This document shows positions 24,918-34,163 of a stretch of 64,000 nucleotides of DNA, piece by piece. Made by a program: the position numbers and the translations under genes. A model generated the notes under the pieces. It saw only the letters and a program-made list of their open reading frames with translations. It was not told the origin of the DNA and made no database searches. The stretch comes from Betaproteobacteria bacterium UBA1934 (GTDB taxonomy: Bacteria; Pseudomonadota; Gammaproteobacteria; Burkholderiales; Rhodocyclaceae), in contig DDFG01000001.1 of the NCBI GenBank assembly GCA_002337055.1, positions 521,252 to 585,251 on the forward strand, written 5' to 3'. Numbering within the stretch: the first letter of the stretch is position 1; each line of letters opens with the position of its first letter.

Positions 24918-26861
24918 TCAGGGCAGGGCGGCCAGGGCGCGCCGCAGGGCTTTCAGGTTGGTTGGGCCGGGGCCGTAGCGGCAGGCCAGATAGTGTTCGA
25001 CAAATGACCGAAAGGCCGGCGCCAGCGCCGGTTGTCCGGCTTCGACACGGGCCAGTACGGCCAGTGGCGGCATCCATTCCGGGCAATCGATACCGCGCCG
25101 CCCCAGGCGGGCGGAGGCGCGGCGCCAGAGTCGCTGCGCGGGGTCGAGGCGAGGGCGGTGCGCCAATGTCCACGCACTGACCAGCAGCAATACCAGCCCG
25201 CATGCGCCGAACAGCCATTTGGCCAGTGTTTGCCAGTCGGCATCCGGCAGCCCGAGCCGGCCCATAAGCTCGCGCTGGCGCTCGGGATTGTAGCCGAGAA
25301 TCCACTGGTTCCAGCCGTTGTTGAGCGCCTCCCAGCGAAAGCGGAGCGACCTCAGCCAGTCTTGCCGCAGCGCCACCAGCGCGGGCAGGGCGTCGCTGCC
25401 GGGCATGGCTTCGGCCAGCCCGCTTTCGATGCGCGTCGGCGCGATGGCGGCGGTGGGGTCGACGCGCACCCACCCTTGGCCCGCCAGCCACACTTCAGCC
25501 CAGGCATGGGCGTCGGATTGACGCACGACCAGATAGCCGTCGAGCGGATTCAGTTCGCCGCCCTGATAGCCGGTGATGACGCGGGCAGGCACGCCGGCGG
25601 CGCGCATCAGCACGACAAAGGCGGCCGCATAGTGTTCGCAGAATCCGCGCCGCGTGCCGAACAGGAATTCGTCCATCGTGTCGCCGGCAAGCAGTGGCGG
25701 TGTCAGCGTGTAGACAAAATTGCCGGTACGGAACAGGGTCAGTGCCTGTTCTACTCGCGAACCGGGATCGACAATCGTCTCCCGCCAGCTTTGCCCGAGC
25801 GCCTGCGCACGGGGATTACGCCCTGCGGGGAGGCGCAGGGCGCGTTGCAAGGTGGTGCCGCTTTCCTGCACATTGAAGCGGTAATCCAGCGTCGTGGTGA
25901 GTTCGATGCGCTGGCGCTGCGTGATCGGGCGATTGCCCAGCAGCGTGAGATTGGCAAGCAGGCGACTGTCCGCCGGCCAGGTACTGGGTGCGTCGAGGGC
26001 GAGCAGCCAGCGCTGGTTGTGAGGCTCCAGCGTCACAGCATAGCGTAGCGGCGGGTCTTGTCCGGAAATGTCGGGTCGTGCGAGGGCGAGTGCATCCATC
26101 GCCTTCCAGGTCTGACCGTCGAATTCTTCCAGCACCGGCCCGCGCCAGTACAGCCGGCCACGGGACGGTGGCGTGCTCTCGAAACGCGCGCGGAAGGCAA
26201 TGTCGCCGTTCTGCGCCAGATTGGCGATGCTGCCCGGCGACATGCTGCCGGAAAGACCTGTACGTCCGTTGTAGGCGTCTTGTGGCAACCCCCAGAGCGG
26301 TCCTCCGATACGGGGAAAGAGCAGGTAAAGCACCAGCATGAACGGCACGGCCTGCACAGTGAGCAGGGCAGCGTAGCGCAGGGTCGGCAGCAATCGGCTG
26401 TTCGGCCCGCCATGCAGGCGGATCAGCGTGGCGGTCACGATCAGGCTGGCTGCGAAGAGCCAGGCGCCCGTCAGTATGCTTTGCGAATGAAAATAGTGGG
26501 TCAGCAGCAGAAAGTAGCCCAGTACGGTGACCACCGCCGCATCCCGGCGGCTGCGCAGTTCCAGCAACTTCATGGCAGTGAAGACGACCAGCAACGCCAG
26601 CCCGGCTTCCCGGCCGAACAGACTGCGAAACTGGAGCACGATGCCCGCGCAACTGGCAACGACCAGGGCCACCAACCACCATCGGCCGGGCAGGCGAAGT
26701 CCGCGCCACCACAACCAGCCGCCCCAACCGAAGATCAACAAAGCCAGACCGGTCAGCCATTCCGGCTGGTGGAAGAAGTGCGGCGCTGTCGCAATCAGGG
26801 CGGTGGCGAATAGCCAGGGTACGGCGCCGCGGTCGAGGGCTTGAGGGGCGGCGACGCTCAT
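24918..26861 (-). CDS. TgpA-type transmembrane transglutaminase (DUF3488)
   Basis: 647 residues. The N-terminal part has about seven transmembrane helices (e.g. WLVALVVASCAGIVLQF, LLTVQAVPFMLVLYLLFPR; DUF3488). A periplasmic transglutaminase-like domain follows with the Cys-His-Asp triad in RRGFCEHYAAAFVVLMRAAG, QSDAHAWAEVW and VRVDPTAAIAP, then a further helix (LFGACGLVLLLVSAWTLA) and a C-terminal DUF4129-like segment. The ATG at 26861 overlaps the upstream stop as ATGA. The MoxR-DUF58-TgpA trio is conserved in many proteobacteria, and TgpA is essential in Pseudomonas aeruginosa. The substrate is unknown. Confidence 0.92.
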   Translation of the reverse strand: MSVAAPQALDRGAVPWLFATALIATAPHFFHQPEWLTGLALLIFGWGGWLWWRGLRLPGRWWLVALVVASCAGIVLQFRSLFGREAGLALLVVFTAMKLLELRSRRDAAVVTVLGYFLLLTHYFHSQSILTGAWLFAASLIVTATLIRLHGGPNSRLLPTLRYAALLTVQAVPFMLVLYLLFPRIGGPLWGLPQDAYNGRTGLSGSMSPGSIANLAQNGDIAFRARFESTPPSRGRLYWRGPVLEEFDGQTWKAMDALALARPDISGQDPPLRYAVTLEPHNQRWLLALDAPSTWPADSRLLANLTLLGNRPITQRQRIELTTTLDYRFNVQESGTTLQRALRLPAGRNPRAQALGQSWRETIVDPGSRVEQALTLFRTGNFVYTLTPPLLAGDTMDEFLFGTRRGFCEHYAAAFVVLMRAAGVPARVITGYQGGELNPLDGYLVVRQSDAHAWAEVWLAGQGWVRVDPTAAIAPTRIESGLAEAMPGSDALPALVALRQDWLRSLRFRWEALNNGWNQWILGYNPERQRELMGRLGLPDADWQTLAKWLFGACGLVLLLVSAWTLAHRPRLDPAQRLWRRASARLGRRGIDCPEWMPPLAVLARVEAGQPALAPAFRSFVEHYLACRYGPGPTNLKALRRALAALP

Positions 26862-27823
26862 GACCGGGCCAGTGCGAGGTGTTCCAGGCAACGCTGGCGG
26901 TGGGCGGGGCCGGCGTCGGGGAGGATTTCGATTTCGCCCAGACGCAAGCCGTAGCGCAAGCCGGCGCCATCGGCGGCAAGTACCCAGCCGGTCAGGGCGG
27001 ATAGGCGGTGTTCAAAATCGAAGGTGCCCGGCAGAGCTTGTTCCTCCAGCCACAATTCGGTTTGGGCGCCGCCGCCAAAAACCTTGACCAGCAACGGCGC
27101 ATCGGGTTCCCGGGCGGAGGCTTTCCACGCGACGTGGCGGGGCGAATCGGCCGGTTGCCGCGCGCGAAGGCCTGCGAAATCCTCTTGCCCGCCTTCCCCT
27201 GTTCGTGCCCCGGCCGTTGTGGCGAGACTTGCCGGTGGCAAGGGCAGCGTGAGCGGGCGGGGGTAGACCAGGCAGCGCATGGCGGGCGCGGGGTAGCTCC
27301 AGGCGACAAACAGACCGAGCGGATAGCAGGTGGCAAGTCGCAGGCGTGGCAGCATCAGCCAACCTCTCTGCTCGGCGGCAAGGGGGATGGACAGCGTCAG
27401 GCGGTCGTTTGCAGGCAGGTCGCAACGCGCCACGGGCTGGCGGGAAAAGCCGAATTCCAGCGCCAGCCGGGGTCGCGGGCGGTCGTTTTCAAGGTGCAGC
27501 GGAAAATGCGCCAGCTCGCCGGCAAAAACCGGCTCCGCCCGCCCCGGCGACAGGCGCAACCAGGCGAGATTGCGGAAGGTATGCACCATGCCGGTCAGCC
27601 CCAGACCGGCAAGCAGAAAGACCAGGGCGTGCCCCAAGGCCAGCGTGTAGTTGATGGCGCCAAGCAGCATGACGATCAGCGTCAGCGCAAACAGCAAGCC
27701 GGTGGCGGTGGGCAGGATGAAGACGCGGCGTTGGTTGAGGACGATCAACCCGTCACCGTCGCTCTGCCAGCGAAACAGCGAGCGGCCAACATGGCCAGCG
27801 AAGCGCCGTAATGCTTGAATCAC
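26858..27823 (-). CDS. DUF58 domain-containing membrane protein
   Basis: 321 residues with two N-terminal hydrophobic helices (TGLLFALTLIVMLLGAINYTLALG and ALVFLLAGLGLTGMVH) and a cytoplasmic DUF58 domain with the signature DFAGLRARQPADSPRHVAWK followed by ASAREP. It couples to MoxR-type ATPases, possibly as a VWA-like adaptor. Four-base ATGA overlaps exist with both moxR upstream and the transglutaminase downstream, showing tight translational coupling. Confidence 0.92.
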   Translation of the reverse strand: MIQALRRFAGHVGRSLFRWQSDGDGLIVLNQRRVFILPTATGLLFALTLIVMLLGAINYTLALGHALVFLLAGLGLTGMVHTFRNLAWLRLSPGRAEPVFAGELAHFPLHLENDRPRPRLALEFGFSRQPVARCDLPANDRLTLSIPLAAEQRGWLMLPRLRLATCYPLGLFVAWSYPAPAMRCLVYPRPLTLPLPPASLATTAGARTGEGGQEDFAGLRARQPADSPRHVAWKASAREPDAPLLVKVFGGGAQTELWLEEQALPGTFDFEHRLSALTGWVLAADGAGLRYGLRLGEIEILPDAGPAHRQRCLEHLALARS

Positions 27824-28755
27824 GGAATGGGCACGCTGCGGATCAGTGCCCCAATATCTTCCGGCGTAGCGTGACCGCCGCCCTGTGCCGAGCGCAAACG
27901 GTGACAGGCGACGGCGGGCAGCACGGCCTGCACATCGTCTGGCAGTACCATGTCGCGCCCTTCCAGCCAGGCCCAGGCACGGGCAACGGCGAGCAGCCCC
28001 AGTCCGGCGCGGGGCGAGAGACCGTGCAGAAAGCCGGTTTGACGGCGCGTTGCTTCGACCAGCGCCTGAACGTAGGCGAGCAGCGGCGGGGCGGCGTGAA
28101 GGGTGGCGGTCGCCTGCCGCAATACCGGGATGTCGGCGGGTTGCAGCAGCGGTGTCAGGCTGGCGGCGCGCGTGCGCTGTCCGCCCGAGGCGAGCAGTGC
28201 CAGTTCGGCCTCTCGATCCGGGTATCCGAGTTCGAGGCGGACGAGAAACCGGTCGAGCTGGGATTCAGGCAGCGGAAAGGTGCCGATCTGGTGCGCCGGG
28301 TTCTGGGTGGCAATGACAAAGAATGGTTGTGGCAACGGCCGGGTTTCCCCTTCCGCCGTGACCTGGCCTTCTTCCATGGCTTCCAGCAGCGCGCTTTGCG
28401 TCTTGGGCGTGGCGCGGTTGATTTCGTCGGCGAGGATCAGTTGCGCGAATATCGGCCCGGGCAGGAAACGAAAATCGCCGGTCTCGCGCTGATAGAGCGA
28501 TACCCCCGTGATGTCGGCGGGAAGCAGGTCGCTGGTGAACTGGATGCGGTGGTAGCGAAGACCCAGCAGGGCGGCCAGCGTTTGCGCCAGGGTGGTCTTG
28601 CCGACACCGGGCAGATCTTCGATCAGCAGATGGCCGCCTGCGAATAGACAGGCCAGCGCCAGCCGGATTTCCCGTTCCTTGCCGAGAATCACCTGGTTGG
28701 CAGCGGCGATGAGGGGAGCGAGTGGATGATCGCGGGAGACGGAAAATACCGGCAT
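27820..28755 (-). CDS. MoxR-family AAA+ ATPase
   Basis: 311 residues; a chaperone-like ATPase thought to assist assembly of partner complexes. Walker A LPGVGKTTLAQTLA, Walker B LILADEINRATPKTQSALLEAMEE, sensor VIATQNPAHQIGTFPLPESQLDRF and a C-terminal lid are clear. It is first in the minus-strand run moxR-DUF58-tgpA-mltB-nitroreductase. The start at 28755 lies about 215 bases from the divergent deacetylase gene, so promoters for both must lie in that gap. Confidence 0.93.
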   Translation of the reverse strand: MPVFSVSRDHPLAPLIAAANQVILGKEREIRLALACLFAGGHLLIEDLPGVGKTTLAQTLAALLGLRYHRIQFTSDLLPADITGVSLYQRETGDFRFLPGPIFAQLILADEINRATPKTQSALLEAMEEGQVTAEGETRPLPQPFFVIATQNPAHQIGTFPLPESQLDRFLVRLELGYPDREAELALLASGGQRTRAASLTPLLQPADIPVLRQATATLHAAPPLLAYVQALVEATRRQTGFLHGLSPRAGLGLLAVARAWAWLEGRDMVLPDDVQAVLPAVACHRLRSAQGGGHATPEDIGALIRSVPIP

Positions 28756-28970
28756 GCGGGAACTCCAGATGGTTGGGCCAGTCCATTTTACGAAGAATTA
28801 GGTCGAAGTGGCGTGTTTACATGGCTCGGTCTTGGCGCCCGAAGAGGGTGTGCCTGGCGAAGCCGGCGGCTGTCGGGCTTGTGGCCGGTCGGATGTTGGG
28901 AACATAATCACGGTGCAGGCAGACAAATAAGCAAACAACGATCAATCCCCACAGAGGACGAGACAGGAAA

Positions 28971-29903
28971 GTGAACCAGACCGCCTTCATTACCCATCGC
29001 GATTGCATGTTGCACGAGATGGGCGGCTTCCATCCCGAATGTCCGCAGCGGCTCTCGGCAATCAGCGATCATCTGATCGGCCAGGGACTCGATGCCTTCT
29101 TTTCCCATTACGAGGCGCCGATGGCGACGATTCGCCAGTTGCGCCGCGCCCATACGGTGGATTACATCGAATCCGTGCGCGATTCTTCGCCGCACTCGGG
29201 CATCGTTCACCTTGATCCCGATACCGCCATGAATCCACACACCTGGCGTGCTGCGTTGCGTGCTGCGGGCGCCGGGGTGCTAGGTGTTGACCTCGTCATG
29301 TCCGGCGAGGCCAGCGCCGCTTTTTGCGCGGTGCGTCCGCCTGGGCACCACGCGCTGCACGATGCGGCGATGGGTTTCTGCTTTTTCAACAACATTTCGG
29401 TGGCCGCCAAGCACGCGCTGGAGGAATATCACCTCGACCGAGTCGCGATCATCGATTTCGACGTGCACCACGGCAATGGCACCGAAGACATTTTCTGCAC
29501 TGATCCGCGCGGGTTGATGTGCAGCATCTTCCAGCATCCGTTTTATCCCTATTGCGGTACCGAGAACCCGGCGCCCAACATGGCGAACGTGCCGTTGGCA
29601 CGGGGCTCCGCGGGGGCGGAATTTCGTGCCGCGATCGAGGAAATCTGGCTGCCCCGCTTGCATGAATTCAAGCCGCAGATGGTCTTCTTTTCTGCCGGTT
29701 TCGACGCCCACCGCGACGACGACATGGGCAGTCTGGGCTTCCTGGAGAAGGATTACGCATTCTGCACGGCTGCCGTCAAAGAGATCGCCGACAAGTACGC
29801 GGGTGGCCGCATGGTGTCGATGCTCGAAGGCGGGTACATCATGGGTTCGCTGTCGCGCAGCGTGGGCGCGCATCTCGAAGTGCTGGCGGGGTTGAACGGC
29901 TGA
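28971..29903 (+). CDS. histone-deacetylase-family protein (class II HDAC-like amidohydrolase)
   Basis: 310 residues, zinc-dependent arginase-fold deacetylase. Motifs: [11 protein letters not shown] at the N-terminus, [21 protein letters not shown] with the catalytic His pair, zinc ligands in [15 protein letters not shown], the [10 protein letters not shown] aspartate and EGGY near the end. Bacterial members act on acetyl-lysine proteins, acetylpolyamines or acetoin-pathway substrates; the local context does not say which. It starts with GTG at 28971 behind an AGGA site. It appears monocistronic. Confidence 0.92.
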   Translation: MNQTAFITHRDCMLHEMGGFHPECPQRLSAISDHLIGQGLDAFFSHYEAPMATIRQLRRAHTVDYIESVRDSSPHSGIVHLDPDTAMNPHTWRAALRAAGAGVLGVDLVMSGEASAAFCAVRPPGHHALHDAAMGFCFFNNISVAAKHALEEYHLDRVAIIDFDVHHGNGTEDIFCTDPRGLMCSIFQHPFYPYCGTENPAPNMANVPLARGSAGAEFRAAIEEIWLPRLHEFKPQMVFFSAGFDAHRDDDMGSLGFLEKDYAFCTAAVKEIADKYAGGRMVSMLEGGYIMGSLSRSVGAHLEVLAGLNG

Positions 29904-29997
29904 TCGTCGCGGCACCCTTGTCAATGCGTCGCCAGATTCGTCCATACCCGCTATATTGGCGGCTGGTGCCGGCTTGGCGTCGATTTTATTCTGATAA

Positions 29998-31335
29998 ATG
30001 ATGATCGAATGGTGGTGGCTGCTGGGCGGCCTTTTGCTGGTGGTGTTGCTGCAAATCGCTCTGCTGCTGCGTGCAAGGGAAGGCGCCGGCACGGCGACGG
30101 AAACCCGACTGACGGCGCTTGAAACGGCAGTCGGCGAGGGCTTTACCCGTCTGGAGCGGGAACTGCGCGACGAACTGGCGCGCGGACGCCGCGAGGATGC
30201 CGAAGAGGCTTTCCGCGATCGCGACGAGCGGGCGCAATCGTCGGTGCGCCTGACCCAGGCGCTGACAACGCAGGTGACCCAGCTGGGGAGTTTGCAGGGT
30301 GAGCGGCTGGATGCTTTTGCGCGCGACCTCTCCCGTTTCTCGCTCGGTCTGGACGAACGCTTCGAGCGCCTGCGCCTGGCGGTCGAGGCCCGCCTGCAAG
30401 CCATCCAGAACGACAATGCCGTCAAGCTTGAAGAGATGCGCGTGACGGTCGACGAAAAGCTGCATGCCACGCTGGAACAGCGCCTGGGCGAATCGTTCAA
30501 ACTGGTGAGCGACCGTCTCGAACAGGTTCACCGGGGGCTGGGTGAAATGCAGAGCCTCGCGGCCGGTGTCGGTGATTTGAAGCGCGTGCTGAGCAACGTC
30601 AAGACCCGCGGCACCTGGGGCGAGGTGCAGTTGGCGGCGTTGCTGGAACAACTGCTGACGGCCGATCAATACGGTGCCAATGTCGCCACCCGGCCGGGCG
30701 CCGGCGAGCGGGTCGAATTCGCCATCCGTCTGCCCGGCAAGGATGCCGAGACGCCGGTCTGGCTGCCCATCGACGCCAAGTTCCCGGTCGAAGACTACCA
30801 GCGCCTGATGGAGGCGCAGGAGCGGAGCGACGCCGCGGCGGTGGAAGAGGCGGCCAAGGCGCTGGAAGGGCGCCTGAAACTGGAAGCGCGGACGATTCGG
30901 GAGAAATACATCGAGCCGCCGCATACCACCGATTTTGCCATTCTTTACCTGCCGATCGAAGGTTTGTATGCCGAGGTGCTGCGGCGTCCGGGGTTGGTCG
31001 AGACCTTGCAGCGCGAATGGCGCGTCAGTCTCGCCGGCCCGACCACCCTCGCGGCGCTGCTGAACAGCCTGCAAATGGGTTTCCGCACCCTCGCCATCGA
31101 GCAGCGATCCGCTGAAGTCTGGGCGGTGTTGGGCGCGGTCAAATCGGAATTTGGCAAATTTGGCGAAGCGCTGGCCCACACCAAGAAAAAGTTGGAAGAG
31201 GCCAGCAACAGTATCGGCAAGGCGGAAACGCGCACTCGCCAGCTTTCGCGGAAACTGAAAGAAGTCGAGGCGATGCCGGGTCCGGAGGCGGAAAAATTGA
31301 TCGGCCAGGCGGGATGGGATCAGGATGACGAATGA
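29998..31335 (+). CDS. rmuC: DNA recombination protein RmuC
   Basis: 445 residues. An N-terminal membrane anchor (WWWLLGGLLLVVLLQIALLL) is followed by a long coiled coil (about residues 25-180) and a nuclease-like RmuC domain with TRGTWGEVQLAALLEQLL, LPIDAKFPVEDYQRLMEA and DFAILYLPIEGLYAEVL. RmuC limits inversion at short inverted repeats in E. coli; its biochemical activity is unproven. Two adjacent ATG codons at 29998 and 30001 are equivalent candidates. Its 3' end overlaps the DUF3293 gene by 11 bases. Confidence 0.94.
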   Translation: MMIEWWWLLGGLLLVVLLQIALLLRAREGAGTATETRLTALETAVGEGFTRLERELRDELARGRREDAEEAFRDRDERAQSSVRLTQALTTQVTQLGSLQGERLDAFARDLSRFSLGLDERFERLRLAVEARLQAIQNDNAVKLEEMRVTVDEKLHATLEQRLGESFKLVSDRLEQVHRGLGEMQSLAAGVGDLKRVLSNVKTRGTWGEVQLAALLEQLLTADQYGANVATRPGAGERVEFAIRLPGKDAETPVWLPIDAKFPVEDYQRLMEAQERSDAAAVEEAAKALEGRLKLEARTIREKYIEPPHTTDFAILYLPIEGLYAEVLRRPGLVETLQREWRVSLAGPTTLAALLNSLQMGFRTLAIEQRSAEVWAVLGAVKSEFGKFGEALAHTKKKLEEASNSIGKAETRTRQLSRKLKEVEAMPGPEAEKLIGQAGWDQDDE

Positions 31336-31744
31336 CGCACTGGCGGCGGCCTTTCACGCGACCACTTACCGCATCTATTTGCCGCATGGGGCCATCGATC
31401 TGCGCATCGGTGAGGCCAACCCGCAGCTGCGGGAATGGCTGGCCGAGCAAGGCAGCGAGGCATGGGCTGTGATGACCGCGCACAATCCGGCCAGCGAGCA
31501 ACTCACGGCGGAAGAAAACGCCGCGCGCCAATCCAGGCTTGAGTGCGACCTGCTGGAGCGGGGTTGCGATCCTTTCGCCGGCGAGAATATCTCGGACGAT
31601 GGCTCCTGGCCCGTCGAGGACAGTTGTCTGGTCACAGGGTTGTCGTTGGCCGACTATGTCGAACTGGCCGCGACGTGCGGGCAGAGCGCCATCGTCTGTG
31701 GCGAGGCCGATGCGGTGCCGTGCCTGATCTGGCTGGATCGCTGA
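31325..31744 (+). CDS. DUF3293 domain-containing protein
   Basis: 139 residues of a conserved proteobacterial family of unknown function. Typical features are AAAFHATTYRIYLP at the start, WAVMTAHNPASEQLTAEEN-type NP motif in the middle, and the C-terminal YVELAATCGQSAIVCGEADAVP. It overlaps rmuC by 11 bases and precedes the kinase gene by 4 bases, so it is in the same transcription unit. Confidence 0.86.
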   Translation: MTNDALAAAFHATTYRIYLPHGAIDLRIGEANPQLREWLAEQGSEAWAVMTAHNPASEQLTAEENAARQSRLECDLLERGCDPFAGENISDDGSWPVEDSCLVTGLSLADYVELAATCGQSAIVCGEADAVPCLIWLDR

Positions 31745-31748
31745 CGCC

Positions 31749-34151
31749 ATGGGCAGGCGTGTCGGCCGCTTCGAAATTGAGAAGGAGCTCGGGCGCGGGG
31801 CCCAAAGCATTGTCTATCTCGGCAGCGATCCACAGTTGCAGCGCCAGGTGGCGATCAAGACGCTGCACTTCGCCCGGCCCGACCCCGCACAGAATCACAT
31901 GCTGCTGGCCGAGGCGCGCACCGTCAGCCGGCTGCGCCATGCCAACATCGTACCGATCTTCGATGCTGGCGAGCAGGATGGGGATGTCTATCTGGTGTTT
32001 GAATACGTGCCCGGCCAGAATCTGGGCGATTTTCTCAAAACCAGCGGTGCGCTCACGCCAGTCAGGGCGGTGACCCTGCTGCGGCCGATTCTCGACGCCG
32101 TGGCGGCCGCGCACGCGCAGGGCGTCATTCACCGCGATCTGAAGCCGACCAACATCATTCTCGACGACAACGGCACGCCGCGAGTCATGGATTTTGGCAT
32201 CGCCGCGCGTGTCGATAGCGGCGACGAGGCGAGCGAGGAATATACCGGCACGCCGGCCTACATGGCGCCGGAATACATTGAACACCGTCAGATCAGCGAA
32301 GCGACCGATGTTTTTGCCGCCGGCCTGATTTTGTACGAGTTGCTGACCGGGCGCCGGGCAGTCGAAGGCGGCAACGTCTTTCAGATTATGCATCGACTGG
32401 CCAGCGAGGATGTGCGCTTGCCCGAGAGCGCCTCGCCCGCCATCGACGATGCGCTCGCCGGTATCGTACACAAGGCGCTGGCCCGTAATCCCGAAATGCG
32501 ATTCAAAACCGTCCGGCAGTTCGCCGAGGCGCTGGAAAACTATCTAGAACCCGAGGTGAGCGATGACCTCCGCGCGGCTGGCAAGCAGTCGACCGTCGAT
32601 TTTCTGCTCAGGCGCATGCGCCACAAGAGCGATTTTCCGGCGTTGTCGGAATCCGTGACCGCCATCAACAAGATCGCAGCCAGCGAAACCGAGAGCATCG
32701 GTACACTTTCCAACACCATCCTCAAGGATTTCTCGCTGACCAACAAGTTGCTGCGTCTCGTCAATACGGCCCACTTCCGGCCAGCCGGGGGCGGCAACAT
32801 CAGTACGGTATCGCGCGCGGTCATCGTGCTGGGGGTTGAGGCAGTGCGCAACATTGCGATTACGGTGCTGCTGTTCGAGCACATGCAGAACAAGGCCAAT
32901 CTGGTTCAGCTCAAGGAAGACTTTCTGCGCGCCAATCTGGCGGCAGTGCTGGCAAAAGATATCGGCGTGCGAGGCAAATCGGGCGATGTCGAACAGGTGT
33001 TCATCTGCGCGCTTTTCCAGAACCTTGGGCGTTTGCTGGCGCAATATTATTTTGCGGACGAAAGCGAGGAAATCCGCCGTTTGATGAGCCAAAAACCGTG
33101 TTCGGAAGAACAGGCGGCGCGTCAGGTTTTGGGCATGAGCCTGGAAGATCTGGGCCGCGAGATCGCTCGTACCTGGGGCTTCCCACCCCTGATTCTGGGC
33201 AGTATGCAACGACTGGCCAGTGGGCCGGTGCGCAAGCCGAATACGCAAGAGGAGCGTATGCGGGTTGTTGCAGGCTGTGCCAACGAACTGTGCGAGGCGA
33301 TGTCCCATGCCGGGCCGGAAGCGCGCGAAAAGGCCATGCGTGCGGTATCGACGCGTTTCGCGGCAGCGGTTGCGCTCGACGAGCAGAGTCTGCGTGAGGC
33401 GGTTTTGCACGCCATCGAGGAAGTCAGCGAATTTGCCCGCATCATTCATCTCAACCTGAAGCAGACAGTTTTCGGCCGGGTCATGCAGCAGATGGTAAAC
33501 GGTGGCGGATCGGAAGGCACTCTCGTCGGCGAAGCCGGTAGCCTCGATGTGACGGACACCCTGGGTGAAACGATGCTGGGCGAAGGCGGACTGGCGATTG
33601 GATCATTGGAGTCTGAGGGAAACGGCGAGGCGCTGCCCGATGCCGAAGCGGTGCTGACGGCGGGAATACAGGACATCAGCAATACGCTGGTCGAGGGCTT
33701 TCAGCTCAACGACATTCTGCGCATCATTCTGGAAACGATGTACCGGGCGATGGGTTTCAAGCGGGTGGTGCTGGCGATCAAGGATGCCCGCGCGAACGCG
33801 ATGCACGGCCGCTTCGGCTTCGGTCCCGAGACCGGCGAGCTGGCGCGTCGTTTCCGTTTTTTGCTGACACCGGCGCAAGACGTGTTCTATGTCGCGGTCT
33901 CAAAAGGCGTCGACCTGATGATCAGCGATGTCGACGATCCCAAGATCGCGCCACGCATTCCGGAGTGGTATCGACAGGCGGTGGCGGCGAAAACCTTCAT
34001 CCTGTTTCCGCTCAACATCAAGGGCAACCCGGTGGCCCTGATTTACGCCGACAAGGACAACGCCGGCGACATCAGCGTGGCGGAAAAGGAATTATCGCTG
34101 TTGCGCACATTGCGCAATCAGGCGGTGCTGGCGATCAAGCAGGGCACCTGA
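31749..34151 (+). CDS. serine/threonine protein kinase with HDOD and GAF domains
   Basis: 800-residue cytosolic signalling protein. Residues about 8-265 are a Hanks-type kinase with G-loop GRGAQSIVY, Lys37 in VAIKTL, catalytic Asp130 in IHRDLKPTN, Mg-binding Asp148 in MDFG, and GTPAYMAPE; all key residues are present. Residues about 295-500 are an HDOD domain (FPALSESVTAINKIAASE, DFSLTNKLLRLVNTAHF, TVSRAVIVLGVEAVRNIA), related to HD hydrolases but lacking the HD pair. A linker of about 100 residues follows, then a GAF-like domain at about 640-795 (FQLNDILRIILETMYRAMGF, FILFPLNIKGNPVALIYAD). There is no transmembrane helix. It is the third gene after rmuC. The input signal and phosphorylation targets are unknown. 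Confidence 0.92.
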   Translation: MGRRVGRFEIEKELGRGAQSIVYLGSDPQLQRQVAIKTLHFARPDPAQNHMLLAEARTVSRLRHANIVPIFDAGEQDGDVYLVFEYVPGQNLGDFLKTSGALTPVRAVTLLRPILDAVAAAHAQGVIHRDLKPTNIILDDNGTPRVMDFGIAARVDSGDEASEEYTGTPAYMAPEYIEHRQISEATDVFAAGLILYELLTGRRAVEGGNVFQIMHRLASEDVRLPESASPAIDDALAGIVHKALARNPEMRFKTVRQFAEALENYLEPEVSDDLRAAGKQSTVDFLLRRMRHKSDFPALSESVTAINKIAASETESIGTLSNTILKDFSLTNKLLRLVNTAHFRPAGGGNISTVSRAVIVLGVEAVRNIAITVLLFEHMQNKANLVQLKEDFLRANLAAVLAKDIGVRGKSGDVEQVFICALFQNLGRLLAQYYFADESEEIRRLMSQKPCSEEQAARQVLGMSLEDLGREIARTWGFPPLILGSMQRLASGPVRKPNTQEERMRVVAGCANELCEAMSHAGPEAREKAMRAVSTRFAAAVALDEQSLREAVLHAIEEVSEFARIIHLNLKQTVFGRVMQQMVNGGGSEGTLVGEAGSLDVTDTLGETMLGEGGLAIGSLESEGNGEALPDAEAVLTAGIQDISNTLVEGFQLNDILRIILETMYRAMGFKRVVLAIKDARANAMHGRFGFGPETGELARRFRFLLTPAQDVFYVAVSKGVDLMISDVDDPKIAPRIPEWYRQAVAAKTFILFPLNIKGNPVALIYADKDNAGDISVAEKELSLLRTLRNQAVLAIKQGT

Positions 34152-34163
34152 TCGCCGCCGGGC

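Noticed and set aside
28756..28970. Short frames in the gap between moxR and the deacetylase gene
   Set aside because: They run into moxR antisense or lack ribosome sites; the gap most likely holds the two divergent promoters.
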